From the NCBI GenBank assembly GCA_963921425.1, contig OY992834.1:18489923-18553922 (forward strand): 64,000 nt of DNA, read 5' to 3'. The stretch comes from Dryas octopetala. Lineage: Eukaryota; Streptophyta; Magnoliopsida; Rosales; Rosaceae. How positions within the stretch are numbered: the first letter of the stretch is position 1; each line of letters starts with the position of its first letter. Of the stretch, positions 35,991 to 48,231 are shown one piece after another. Under the pieces are notes generated by a model that was not told the origin of the DNA, searched no databases, and saw nothing but the letters and a program-made list of their open reading frames with translations. Both the position numbers and the translations under genes were made by a program.

Positions 35991-38280
35991 TTAGTTGGCT
36001 TTTTCAATAACATGGCTATCGAGAATATTGCTGGTTTCAAATTTTTGCTTACCAACAAGCTCATGCGTCAGGAAGAGTAAGCCTAGCTGTTACTGCCTTA
36101 GTACCCCTCTGAGTTTCAATGCAATAAAACCTTTGCCCCCTCCCTTTCTTAAAAGATTCTATTTATATTGTTTCGGGTGCGTATATCTTTGGATTTTGTT
36201 GCATGAGATAAACTAATGATTATGTTCTGTGAACTTTAATCCTCTACTTTCAAGCTTTGAGTTTAAATATTTGACATAACCATGACATAAATATTCTTTT
36301 TTTTTTTTGCGGTTGAAATGCATATTTTATGTTTATTGTTTTATATCTTGTATTGATTGCTTGCCTTATAGATACTGGACTGGCAATGTAGTAGAACCTG
36401 TTCAGAATCTCATTACTGAAAAGTGAAAATAGCTTGGTAAATTTTACAATGCTATTTCATCTTAGTTACGTTGTAATACCTTTCACTGAAATGAAATTTG
36501 AGTGCATGACTATGCTTGGTTAGGGACGGGGCCTTGTTTAGGAGTGCAGGATAAAATCATGATGATAAAAAGGAACTGTATAACCTCTTGCAAGACATTT
36601 GAACTCAAGTTGTGTTAAATAAATGCTAAAGTTTTTCTTATATATTTTCACCTGAAAAAATATATCTTCTTGAATTTTTTACCATTTACATATAAAAATT
36701 TCGAAGATGTAATCATTGTCCTAGTAACCTACTAATTGCTATGGGTTCCAGAGACAACTTTTATGCTTGTGATATTCCCATACTTTAATATATTTTTGAG
36801 TAACTATGATGTTATGTTAACTCCAGTACATGCAGGTATTACCAGGCATTTGCAGCATTCGCTTGTTGTAACATGGTCTTGGCTGCTGCTGCTACTCTTT
36901 GAACCTACATTGCCCCTGCAGCAACAGGCTCTAGCATACCTGAGGTGAAAGCATATCTCAATGGTGTAGATGCTCATTCTATATTGGCTCCTAGTACCCT
37001 CTTTGTAAAGGTGAGTAACGGACTGAAAGCAGCTTTCTTTCTTTTTATCTAGCACTCAAACTATTACACAATTTTTCTGTTCGAAAGATGGGTAAAGATT
37101 CACGTGAATATTTTGCATTTAATTAAAATGTAAACAATAATACTAGAGTCACCAAATGATGTGATAAATAAAATGCCACTGTTATGCTTGTAAGAAATAA
37201 ATGAGGTTCAAAGTAGGCCCAAATATGAACAAGAACCACTTCCACATTATTTGGGATTTGTTTTTAGTGTCTCAAGCATTACTCGTATGTAAAATATCCT
37301 TGGAAAGATATAGAACTCTTTAACTTCATTATAACAATATTTTTAGTAAAAGTACAAGGATTGTCTGCAACTGTGCCTCTGCAAGTAATTTCATCTCCCT
37401 CCCTCCCTCACTCTCTCTCTCTCTCTCTCTCTCACTGCAATTATTGTACTGATCTTTTTAGATAGGTAAAGCAGAAATGTATGGGAATTTTATGCACTTT
37501 GTATATATAATACATCTTTTTTTGGCTGAGGATGTACTGGTTTACATCTTTTTAAAAGAAAATAGAAATCTTAATTTATTTAACATCATTCTGTCCGAAT
37601 TAATTATAAGGGTTCACCTTCACATCAAATTGATTCTTGGTATCTAGGTAATGAGTTTGCATTGAAATTGCTTAAAACTTACGTACCTTGTTGTGTGCGT
37701 TAGTGAATTAATAAGAAATCTCAAGATGCATGGCAGGTCATTAACATGGTTATGGACTGTAGTTGAATTGCATGCTCCATATATAGGTTCTTAAAATACA
37801 ATTCCATAGGGTGGACTTTTGTTAGCTGCCTTCTTAGAAGTATGCATCAAGAAAATCCAGAATTTTGGTCTCATATTTTATATAATGTACCTATAGTTTA
37901 TGGCCATCATATATTAGCCATCATATATTAGCAAGCACTGTATAATTAATTTCCTCACTGCTATTTCTCACTAGGAGTGAAATTTTTGCAACATTCTTTT
38001 TTGGTGGTTTCTTGAACTCTCTATTGCTAATTAAGTACTTCAAAGAGATGTTCTAATTTCACTTGTTACTAGCATAAATAGGGAGAGTGAACCAAAACAT
38101 AGAAAGAGAGCTCAATGTAAAGCCATTAGTGTTTTTTATGGCTCTTGGAAAGTAAAGTTGTAAGTATTATAGGCATCCAAAAGATGGTTGCATAAAGTTG
38201 ACAAGGAATTTGAAATTTGATTTTGTAATAATTATGCAATCCCAACTTGGCAGATATTTGGCTCTTTATTTGGAGTAGCC
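35991..38280 (+). pseudogene. Captured CLC-d-like chloride channel exons
   Basis: Exon 35991-36076 encodes VGFFNNMAIENIAGFKFLL then TNKLMRQE, ending at GTAAGC. Exon 36836-37010 encodes YYQAFAAFACCNMV, a TGA in place of Cys, then TYIAPAATGSSIPEVKAYL and DAHSILAPSTLFVK, ending AAG|GTGAGT. Exon start 38254-38280 encodes IFGSLFGVA after an AG acceptor. These match plant CLC-d, an anion channel/transporter of the trans-Golgi network. The GSGIP selectivity motif reads GSSIP here. Premature stop and truncation make it a pseudogene. It lies 93 bp after the NOL6 piece, so two unrelated genes are joined in one transcription direction. Confidence 0.88.
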
Positions 38281-39799
38281 TAAAGTTTGATCTACATTTT
38301 GAGAGCACCTACGTTAATTGACTGATCATGTTAAGATTCACATAGTCTAATGTCCTGCTACATCCAGTTGATTTTTTCAAATTGTCACTATTAATTTCCC
38401 AGGTTAATGATGGTGGTTCTTTTGTGAAATATTACATGGTTAGTTGTCTTTATTGTATTTCTAAGTTCAATTTATTCAACAGATGTTTTAATCACCAAGA
38501 GTATATTTTGTAATGGTAATTTTTATTGTCTTTTTTTTTCCCTTTTTGTTCCAGTACCAAAATTCTGGATTTTGGGGTTGTTATTCGAACTGACTTTGCC
38601 TCCCTCTCTCACTGGAAATGATCAGATGTGTTCTCAGCTCAACCATCATTATTAAAAGTTATTAGGTTGGTTCTTCATTTTTTAAGAAAACAAACCTCTC
38701 TCATGCCTATATCCTCTGAAACTTGCAAACTAGAAAAAGAAATATAGGAAGCAGCTATGTGTACAATAGAGCATTTAATTTTAAATAGTACTTAGTGGCT
38801 GCTAGTTTGTCTGTGATTCAGTTCTCTTCTATTAATGACATACTCTGTCTGGTGATATTGATACACAATTTATGAAAACCATAATGTGAGAATAGTATAT
38901 GTGATGGACCAATATTCTGATCTACTAGGAGTAAAGTTTGTTATGAATAATCTTTTTTATTTTTCTAACGTTTCCCATTTTGCATCAGTGTACTAGGTGA
39001 AGCAAATTTCTTAGGAAGTGTTGCTTCTGTTAAGGGGGTAAAGGGATTCAATACTATGTTTCTTACTACCCTACTACTCCATTTAGTTATTCTTTAATAA
39101 TATACTCTGCTGTAAAACAGTGTAAAAGAAAAACTTTAGATTGGTAAAGCATAATAGTTCTTATTTTGGTTACTGAGTGTGATTTTTTTTTTTTTGGTAG
39201 TTTTCTCATAGCAACATGCAAAAAGGCATTCCTTTTTTATTTCTGGTGTTCATATGAGATTAACTCGATTTCACTTTGACATTAACTCGTTAGTAGAGAC
39301 TTGTTAGGGAGTTATATTTTTCTGTAATATTCTCAGATTGGGGAGAATCAGTGTTATAGGGGTGAGGAGTTTATGATTAAGGGACTGTGGTATGGCCATA
39401 CAAATGCCCATACAAATGCACACACCGACCAAGTAACACATGTACTCTAACACACACATTTATGTTTGCAATTAAGTACTGTTGGGTTGGACTTGGTATC
39501 CTATGGTTGTTGTAAATGTGCTCTTTCAGAATCAAAGATAAAAAGTGCAGCATATGATTATATTTAGACCAATCTTGTATTATGTTCTTAATTAGTTGGT
39601 TGTAATTGTCTGTTGTTGTGTGAAAAGGTCAAGCCTTTTGATTTTCATGGAAACTACACAATCTGTCTACACTGCACAATTTTGACCTTCTGTCACATTT
39701 ATGACATTTTGTAATGTTTCACAAGGCTTTTCACATTTCGGAGTGGTTACACAATATCTTTTGGTGGCTGATCATGCACTTGTCTTTAATGTTTTCAGT

Positions 39800-39899
39800 G
39801 GGGTCTAAGACGAAGAACAAGTGGACTGGTTACACCCAAGCTCAGATTGATAAAGTCCGAGTTGAATGGAGAGACTATGTCACCGAGAATTATTTTTAG
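39800..39899 (+). other. Terminal exon shared with Pack-CACTA 1
   Basis: After the acceptor TTAATGTTTTCAG it reads KTKNKWTGYTQAQIDKVRVE then WRDYVTENYF and stop. It aligns with the last exon of element 1 (19321-19422), including the upstream GCACTTGTCTTTAATGTTT. The first dozen bases differ by a 2-nt indel. Protein unknown. Probably an original part of this CACTA family. Confidence 0.65.
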
Positions 39900-41418
39900 A
39901 CATGTTGGTATGCTTTCTTGACGTACATTTTATGGATATGGTATTATAGTGCTGCCATTCCAATCTTTTGTAAAGGAAAAGGCATAATTTAGAACTAGTT
40001 AGTGTGCAGATTTTAGAACTAGCTAGCTAGCTAGTGTGCATAATTTAGAACCAGCCTTGTCTTATATTTTGTGCAAATTTTAGAAGTTGTTTAGGGGGTT
40101 ATATATGGATTAGGGTTATCCCAACTTGTAGAGGGATTTGTAATTCATTTTTGTTAACTTGAATATGGGTTGAAATTGGATGTTGGAAATGTATGAGAAT
40201 GTTGGATGAAATTTATGGAAGGATTTAAATTGCACAAACTGGATGTTGCATGGCAGGAAAACTGATGTCTAACAAACAACCCATTTTATTTTATTTTTTT
40301 TAATTCAAAAACATTTACAATATCAGTTAAACACTGATATCTAATATGTATTAAATCTGATATTTATATAGGTATATATATCGAAATAACAAATAACACC
40401 GATATATAATGTTATTTATTTCACATTCTAACTCAAACATGATGTTTAAGAGACTTATAATATCTAAAACAACGAACAAACAGATATCTAATGTGTACAT
40501 ATATATCGGTTTTAGTTACAAATTCAATATGTTAAAAATATTATATATCGCTTTGATAAAAAAAGTGATGTAACAACCTACCAAATATAGCTTTTGATGA
40601 GTTTATAATATCGAAAAATAGAACCAAACCGATATTTAATATACCTTTTAATGTCAGTTCTTGAAAAAATAATGATATTGAAAGTATATTACATATCGGA
40701 ATCCGTTCATTTAGATAGCGGAAACTTGAAAATTCGATATATATTATTTATTAATAATATCGGATATTTAACAAATAGGATGTCTAATTTGATATAGACA
40801 TCGGCCCAAAACTGATATTGAAAATAGGGTACATTAGATATCACGTCTGCCCTTATCGGTCGCAAACCTAATAGACATCAGTGTTCCACTGATATCTAAT
40901 GGGGTATTTCCTAGTAGTGTTGCCTTATGTAAGGGGCTTTTCTTGTGCTTGGCTGCAAATTTGAAAAATGTGACTTGTTAGTGTAAATAAATGATTACAT
41001 TTGAGATCATGTAATTTAAAAATAATGTGCAGTAAAGAAAACTTGAATGTAAGAACTTTTTTTGATTAAAATTGATAATGTGCAAGAAAAAACTTGAAAA
41101 ATTTGATGCACCAATTTAATCCATTTATTCAGAAGGGAGATTTGTAACCAATTTAAAGCAGCTCTATCATAAGAATGAACTTCATTTTAGGATTTGATAC
41201 CAATGCATGCATGGAAAGAAAGCCTCGGAAAAAAGGCAAATTTTTAACCGATGTATAATAATCTATAGCAAGCCTATAAAATGTGCAAATGTGCAGCAAG
41301 CGTATAAAATGTACAGGAAGTCTATAAAATGTCCATTGAAATAACAGTCATTAAATCTGTCACAGAGACTGTCATCTTTGCCAACACAAAGCAACAAAAT
41401 TAACACAGTTAAATTCAT

Positions 41419-42612
41419 ATGCATTAGGTGGGGGGAAACAAAAGTAAAAAATGACCACACCTAAAATCATAAAACTACCAGAAAAAACGAACTCACAGAC
41501 TGCCTTGTAGCTCAATACACACAAAGGAAAAAAAGGACATCAACCAAAGGAAAACAAAAGTTGACATTTATCAACCAAAGCTTTACCTAGAAGGGTATTA
41601 TATATATTAAATAGGCAAACCCAAAAACTTTTCAAGAAAGGTGACTTGTAGAGCAAAATTCTACATGCAGGTAGCTTCCACTCAGCTTCCATTAGTCATT
41701 TAGTCCTACGAATTAAATAGGCAAAAAGAGAGAGAATATTCCTGGTAACAGAGTTTCTAAATGGGTAATTAACTGACATCTTGGTCTCTTCACCTGTTTA
41801 CAGCAAAATGACAATCACCCTTGGAAGCAAACAACATTAATTAATCTGGACTTAAATGAATTTTTGGAAAAGGTAAACATGTTCATCAATTTCAAAACCA
41901 CTTGATTTTGGCAAAACTTAATAAAATCCAATGAATTTGTATAGACATCATAAAACTATACGTTGTAAACATGTAAAACGATATTCAACAAATTTCTACA
42001 AAAAAAAAAAAAAGAATATTATGTGAATGCTGACCTGTCAGAAAGAAAATAAGAAACATTATACGTAAGGCATGTATTAAACTTATTGTAAAGGTTAAAT
42101 ATTGAAAAAAACACATGTTTAATTATTAATGGGGGAAGTAAGAAATTGTCCACTTTTACACATAGATGAGAGGCCACTGTGGAGACATGATCTGTATTAA
42201 AAAATTATCAGTTATTAAAGAGATGTTTAATTATTTCATTGGGTTGACACCAGCCGCCTCCAAAAATGACCACACCTAAATTCATAAAGCGACCATAAAA
42301 ACGAACTCACAGGCTGCCTTCTAACTCAATACACACAAAGGAAAAAACGACACCAACCAAAGGAAAACAAAAGTTGACAAAGAAATTTATCAACCTTACA
42401 AAACCTTTTTGGGGAGAAAAAAAATAAAGATATGCATTAGGTGGAGGGAAACAAAAGTAAACAATGACCACACCTAAATTCATAATGCCACCACAAAAAA
42501 CGAACTCACAGGCTGCCTTGTAGCTCAATACACACAAATGAAAAACAACACCAACCAAAGGAAAACAAAGTTGAGATAGAAATTTGTCAACCCTACAAAA
42601 CCTTTTTGGGGA
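41419..42612. repeat. Three dispersed units of a 150-180 bp repeat, copy A
   Basis: Units at about 41419-41575, 42262-42412 and 42430-42612 share TAGCTCAATACACACAAA, GAACTCACAG and CAACCAAAGGAAAACAAA. The last two are joined by TTTTGGGGAGAAAA. Copy B holds the same three (about 56390-56540, 57450-57600, 57615-57795). No coding signal I would defend. Confidence 0.7.
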
Positions 42613-42863
42613 GAAAAAGAAATAAAGAAAACCTAACATAATTAAAACCCCTTCTAAATTTTGGTTCTTTCAAAAAGCCAATATTAGACCAAATTTACAT
42701 ATGTGAATTAACAAATTATCAACTATTAATTTGTTAGCGGAGCTGGTCAGCAGCCCACTTGAGCAATTTGCCATTCTCCCATTGATTCCTATGAATATAG
42801 GAAACTTGTATTTCTCATTCACAAATCCTTCTTTGTTTATGCTGCTAACTCTCAGTTTGGTCC

Positions 42864-43680
42864 TACTCTAGGAAAGAGGCGTGGCTAGTTATGTCTCTTA
42901 TCCTACATAGTGTTCATTCTCTGTAAATGACTCACACAATCAACATACTAGAATATTGAATTTCATCTTTTTTTATCAAAGATATATATAGATCCAGGTA
43001 TATACTGCACCAGTTAAGAAAATAGATTATGTACTTGTCTTGACAATTCTTGACTTTCAATTCAAGTACTATATTATAAATTTAAGAATGATTTGTTTAT
43101 TGTTTTAGAGTTCAATAATAAAACTCAAAGAAACAAAATAACCCTTGAATCTGTAATATAAGATTTTTTTTTTTTTTATTTTTTTTTTTCATCTAAAGAA
43201 AGATTTCAAAAAAGCAAAACAACCAAGTACAAAGCAAGCTCAAGAGAATGCAGTCCCAGAGCCAAAGAAAAGAAGCGGTACATCAAGCTGAAAACATAAG
43301 GAAAAGAAGAGATGAAGGATTGCGCATAAGAGCAGCAGACGTAACCAAGAGGCGAGGCCAACGTTGATCTTACAGAAAATGCCAAGACCAAAAGCTACAA
43401 ATGGGGCAAGGCACGCCGTCCCGAGAGAGCACATGAACAAGGAAAGATGACCCATACTTCATGTCACATATAAGACTTGGACAACTAAAATTTAAACAAA
43501 AATAACACCAAAATTAAAATAGAAATATGTATATACTAACACTAGGATATCCCATCTACGGTTGGCTTGTCCCCTGCCCTCCTTGGGTAGTTGCTCCTCC
43601 TCCTCCCTGAGTAGTTGCTCCTCCTCCCTTTACGTTCATAGCTTTCATCTTGATTAATTCATGCACATAAGGAGACTTTC
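42864..43680. repeat. Partial third copy (C) of the repeat-protein gene end and flank
   Basis: Matches 29512-30360: it contains the downstream flank, the 61-codon ORF and the last roughly 50 codons of the repeat-protein gene (minus strand, stop at about 43556). It ends exactly at GGAGACTTTC. It lies just beyond the end of copy A and extends further upstream (toward 29512) than copy B does. Confidence 0.88.
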
Positions 43681-43815
43681 CATAACGGGCCCAACTAATC
43701 CCACTAATTATAATGGCAAGTGATTGAAATAAAAAAACACAGGGATAAAAATGTCTATTACAATGAAGAGTACTATTCCTAAGCTACAGTAAACCGATTT
43801 TTCAATTTTTGTATA

Positions 43816-44245
43816 GAACAATACTTGGGTCACCCCTTGGGGGTACCTCAAGGTCACCTCACTCCCTCAAATTCTGATTTCGGAAATCCAGACGCGCATA
43901 ATCAGAACCGTTCACTTTTTAGATAACATATTAAAGATCATCTTTGCAAAAAATCAAATCAATCGAAAATCGTTTAATTATATAACTGTTGTTAATTAAA
44001 TAAAAAAATACATGGTTTTTAATTAAAGAGTGATTTTTTTACCAAACTGTTGATTTTTTTTATTTAATCGACAACAGTTATATAACCAAACGATTTCCGA
44101 TTGAATTAATTTTTTATAGAGAAGATCTATAATAGGTGATCTAAAAAGTGAACGGTTTCGATTATGCGCCGGCATTCCCGAAATCAGAATTTGAGAGGGT
44201 GGGGTGACCTTGAGGTATCCCTAAGGGGTGACCCAAGTATTGTTC
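43816..44245. mobile_element. Mutator-type MITE (perfect 9-bp target duplication)
   Basis: Ends GAACAATACTTGGGTCACCC and its inverse; TTTTGTATA on both sides (43807-43815, 44246-44254). 430 bp with nearly full-length inverted arms. The central words TCGAAAATCGTTTAAT and TATATAACTGTT link it to the 25122-25552 element. Confidence 0.92.
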
Positions 44246-44254
44246 TTTTGTATA

Positions 44255-45547
44255 TAGGTAATTTCAAAGTGAAGCTGATTTGTTTGTTTTGTTGAGGGGA
44301 TGAGTGTGAATTTAGGTGGATTTGAGATTGGCGATAAAAATTAATGTGGATAGGCTAGCTCCTCTAATACCAAGGAATTTAAGCTTAATCCCAAAATCAA
44401 TACCCAATAGGAGAAATAGTCCAAAATCTTTATAAACCACATTTCACATTCTCACATTTAGGTGAAACTTTAATATGAGATTTGGAATTTTCAGATCTCA
44501 TCTTCAAATTTAATTTTGAATTTAACAAATCTCATCATTTAGTTTACAAACAACACACTTTAGCAAGATGAATTTAGTTTACAAATATATGTCTAATATT
44601 TGTACCAAAAGAAAAAGGAAAATACTTGGGTCTTCAGTTTTGAGGATATTCTCATCCTTAGTAACATGTGTAATTTTTTTAAATAAGTTTATCTCATAAT
44701 TTAGTAATTGTTATTATTTTTTCAAGATATTGACACATACTATAAGATTATTGATACTGAAAATGAGAATGTCCTCAATTTTGAAGACCTAAGTATTTCA
44801 AAAAAACAAAATGTATATATATATGTGTGTGTGTGTGTCATATTTCTAGCATGAAAAGGCTTTTGTCAAAAGTTATGAGCTTTTTTTTTTTTTTTTTTTT
44901 TCTGTTACACATAAGTTGTGAGTTCACAATATTATCAAACTACAACAGTAATCTCAAGCAAAAGAAATTAAAAAAAAAAAAACGAGACTTAGAGTCCAGT
45001 CTATTTTATGAGTCTTTCTTAGATTAAGACATGTAGTGATTTAGTTTTTTTAATTAAGTCCTTTTATTTTTCTTCTTTGACGACTTTATCTCGGAGTTAA
45101 AATCTAACATATAATCTCTACAAAGCTCACTCTAAGGGAAAATACCCTTCAAATCAGAAAAAAAAACTTTATAAGGAATTAAAAAATTTTCTTATAAATT
45201 AAAATAACTTTATTATAAATTAAAAAAAATTTATAAATTTTAAAACACCTTCAATCTTTATTTAAAAATTATATTTTTAAAAAATTTAAGTCTAATTATC
45301 TTTTAAAAAAATTACAAAGTAATGTAAAAGCTATAAATTCTATAATAGGCTTCGACAGCACAATAGTGATTCTTTGTCCGAAATGTAGTACAAAACAAGT
45401 TTGCCATAAATCTGTCAATTCACGTGGTGCTTTTTATTACTCGTCAACTCAATTCACGTGGAGAAATAATTGGACATCATCACTATTGTCTTTATAGTAC
45501 ACTTTATTAGGAGTAATGCTATTCATATCTCTACCAATTGCTTTATA
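44255..45547. other. Intergenic, no gene seen
   Basis: AT-rich with a (TG)n run at 44823-44838 and a T run at 44881-44901. The loosely paired sequences around 44620-44660 and 44760-44800 (CTTGGGTCTTCAGTTTTGAGG versus its rough inverse) may be another decayed small MITE. Confidence 0.45.
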
Positions 45548-45735
45548 GGACAATGCTTGTTCTATATACACCCAATTTATAAAAAAATGCTTGTTCACCG
45601 GTGTAGCTCAGAATTAAAATTGTTTATTTTTTAGATTATTTATTAAAAATTATTTTTATAAAAAATTAATTCAATCAAAAATTGTTTGGTTATATAACTA
45701 TTATCAAATAAATAGAATAACTCTTATAAAATTAA
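45548..45735. mobile_element. Left half of a decayed Mutator-type MITE
   Basis: Begins GGACAATGCTTGTTCT like the other family members and continues with decayed versions of the internal words (ATTCAATCAAAAATTGTTTG, ATATAACTATTATC). No matching right half or target duplication was found. Confidence 0.55.
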
Positions 45736-46500
45736 ATAGCAAAGAGCTTGTGTTTTCTCCATAATCTCCATTTGTAACCAGTTTTTTATTTACGAAAATA
45801 ACAATAAAAAATTAAATGATAATAGTTTTAATTCACTTAAAACACATTATACATATTTAACCAATAAACAAAATAAAAACCATATATATTAATCAATTAC
45901 ATTCACAAAATAATCAATTAAAAATCTAATTAATCAATTACTAATCATTTATGCATATATATTAAGAGTGATGCTATTAGCACGCTCTTTTTTTTCTTTT
46001 TCCACATCTTTACCAACTTATTTTGTGAAATTACTTAATTGATACAAAGATAAATTATTTAATTGACACAAAGAGAAATTATCTTAAAGGACAACTCACA
46101 TCATTTAAAAAAAATAATAATAATAATCTCCTTACACATCACAAACCCAACACTCCTAAACCACAACTACACACCCCACCATCAACCTCACCTCCAATCA
46201 CAACTAAAACACACCCCACCCGTGACTTCACCTCCATCCCAAAATTGCTGACACCCACCTCCCGCCATCAACCCTGCCTTCATTGCCGCCCATGCATCCT
46301 CTCTCCGCCATAGCCATTGGAAGTTGGAGGCATGCCCTAACCTAAAATTTTTGGATTTGAATGTAAATCTAATGCTTTCTTATCTAATTTCAATTGGTTA
46401 ATCAATCATAATACCTTTTTCGTCTGTTTACGATGATTTGGAGTGAGGTTTTTTAGAGTGTAAGAGTGAATTTTTTGGTTATTCATTTTCGGATGCGCAT

Positions 46501-46660
46501 GTTGTTCGATACTGGTCTACTGAACATTTCGATTTCCTTCAGTAGTAAGCTGTCAAACCTTTCAGTTTCGTTCGATAGTAAGCTACCAAACGAAATTGAA
46601 AAGTTCGACAGCTTAGTACCGAACGAAACCGAAATGTTCGGTAGACCAGTGCCGAACGAC
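46501..46660. repeat. Near-perfect hairpin with 78-bp arms and 4-nt loop
   Basis: Arms 46501-46578 and 46583-46660 are reverse complements with about 13 mismatches, nearly all transitions. The loop is TAAG. The inverted words include ACTGGTCTAC / GTAGACCAGT and AAGCTGTC / GACAGCTT. It sits in otherwise repeat-free DNA and is GC-richer than its flanks. It could be a small foldback element or give a long hairpin RNA. Confidence 0.85.
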
Positions 46661-48019
46661 CTGCGAAACCCTATAACTCAAACTCAAAATTTCAATCTTG
46701 AAACCCAGAAAACCACGATCATTCATAATTTTTACCACCGTTGCCTAACTTCTACATCTCTGATTGAGTTAATTTTTTGCATGAATGATCTTTGAGTGGG
46801 GAACTAAAAATTGAACGGTTCAAATCGTTAAGGAACACCATCGCATCGTATGCTTATAAAACATATATAACAAAAACTCCAAACCCCAAACCCCAAACAC
46901 TCACCAAACCCCAAAGTCCAAACCCCAAAACAATGACGTTGACAAGAACGGTGGTGGTGACGTTGTAGTACGTGAATTTTTATATGAAATCTATTATATA
47001 AATTGTAAAACATATAGGTTTATATAAGAAATACTTATATATAGCGATATAGGTTTATATATATGAAACATTTCCTTATTAAACCAATATAGGTTTATAC
47101 TTTATATATGAAACATTTCCTTAAACTAATTAATAACCAATATAGGTTTGTATAACTAAAAACTTAATATTTAATAACCCTAATTAAACTAATTTATATA
47201 TGTTTTAGTTTGTTTAATTATTGACCCAAAAAAAAGAAGTTTGTTTAATTAAATTTTTAATACCCAAAAATAAAAAAATGGAAATATGCTATTTTGGGAT
47301 CGAACAGAGCTCAAAAGACACGCGGGCAGCGCCTTAACCACTAGATTGCCATGTCTATTTTAAGTTATTCTACCGGTAGATATATTTATACATATATTAG
47401 ATAATTAATATTAAATACATTAGGTTTAAGTTGTTCAACCCTTCTCTTCGTGAACTCCTCATTTCAGCTGCCTCTCTCTCTCTCTCTCCTCCCTCTCTCC
47501 CTCCCTCTTCTCTCTCTCTCTTCAAGCTTGTTCTGGGTTGAATTGATGAATGAGTTTTGTTTTAGTGATGCTTCTACTTATATGTTGTTTCGGATTTCAA
47601 TCTCAAAACTAGGGCTAAAAAACGATTTTGCTTCATATCTCTTCTTCAAACTCAGAAGATAGAGCAGCTAGAGCCTAGAGTAGATCGAAGGCAAGGTCTG
47701 GGATTTGCGAGCATCCTGATGGTAGATTATAATCAATCTCTGTACTTAATTTATATATGGTTGATTACTTGATTATGCAGTGAAAGCATCTTCTCCCTTC
47801 TCTATCTCTTATCTCTCGTCTGTCATCTATCACTCTTTCATCTCTCGATCTCACTCTCTCATGATCTCATCTCTGAAATTTGGGATTGTTTGTGTAATTG
47901 TTTCAATTGAGTGAGGGTTGTGATTAATTGGGTTTTTCTATTTTGAGGTGTTCGGGTTTTGATTAATGGGGTTTCTCTCTTAATTTGTGTATCAGATATT
48001 GCTCCCTCTCTCGAGTTGT
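46661..48019. other. Intergenic, no convincing gene
   Basis: Contains CCCCAAA runs (46877-46930), repeated ATAGGTTTATAT words (47020-47150) and a CT-rich tract with TCTCTC runs (47470-47525) that resembles a plant leader. A possible tRNA-derived SINE head lies at 47286-47345. No exon chain is recognisable. Confidence 0.45.
47286..47345 (-). repeat. Possible tRNA-like (SINE head) segment
   Basis: On the minus strand CTAGTGGTTAAGGCGCTGCC resembles an internal pol III A box and GTTCGATCCC a B box, followed by an AT-rich tail. The A-B spacing is about 22-24 nt, shorter than usual. No flanking duplication was identified. Confidence 0.3.
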
Positions 48020-48231
48020 ATCAGATATGTTTGGGTTCAAAAGCCTTTGATGGACAATTGTTACCAATATTCCGAAAATTCCGAAAAATGCCGAATTCCA
48101 AAGTATCCGAAACATGCTGAATTCCGAAAAAATTAATTCGGTAATCGGCATCCAAATTGACTTACCAAAAATTTCAGAAATCGAATCGGTAAGACCATTT
48201 ACCGATTCGTTCCAACCAATGGGCAGGCCTA
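48020..48231. mobile_element. Partial hAT-type MITE at the left border of copy B
   Basis: Repeats of ATTCCGAAAA and CGGTAA words in both orientations, and a right end ACCAATGGGCAGGCCTAC like plant hAT MITE termini. The left terminus is not visible. It directly abuts the first base of copy B (48232). Confidence 0.5.

Larger units (their letters stand above)
34469..40919 (+). mobile_element. Pack-CACTA element 2, 6451 bp, complete ends
   Basis: Termini CACTACTAGGAAATACCCCA and its inverse (ending TATTTCCTAGTAGTG), flanked by the 3-bp duplication TTG (34466-34468, 40920-40922). Both are CACTA hallmarks. Copy B shows the uninterrupted site (GCTTGTTGCCTTATG, 55890-55904), which proves the insertion. 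The subterminal regions are dense in TTAGATATC/GATATCTAA words. The interior has a CT-rich leader (34790-35300), captured exons of NOL6 (35627-35897) and CLC-d (35991-38280), long introns and the shared terminal exon at 39800-39899. No transposase was recognised, so it is non-autonomous. Confidence 0.93.
29791..42731. repeat. Segmental duplication, copy A
   Basis: Closely similar, base for base over long runs, to copy B (48232-57920) in the same orientation. It starts at CTTGAATCTG and ends at ATCAACTATTAATT. It includes the 620-aa repeat-protein gene, its promoter region, a truncated MITE and non-coding repeats. It is interrupted by the CACTA element 34469-40919, absent from B. It lacks the DUF247 gene and the 208-bp MITE found in B. 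Confidence 0.92.

Noticed and set aside
42307..42639. Minus-strand ORF of 110 codons rich in Phe/Val/Cys
   Set aside because: It is produced by the repeated 150-180 bp non-coding units; the reading contains the same phrase twice for that reason.
46466..46795. 109-codon plus-strand ORF
   Set aside because: It reads straight through the hairpin at 46501-46660; inverted-repeat structure explains the open frame better than coding.
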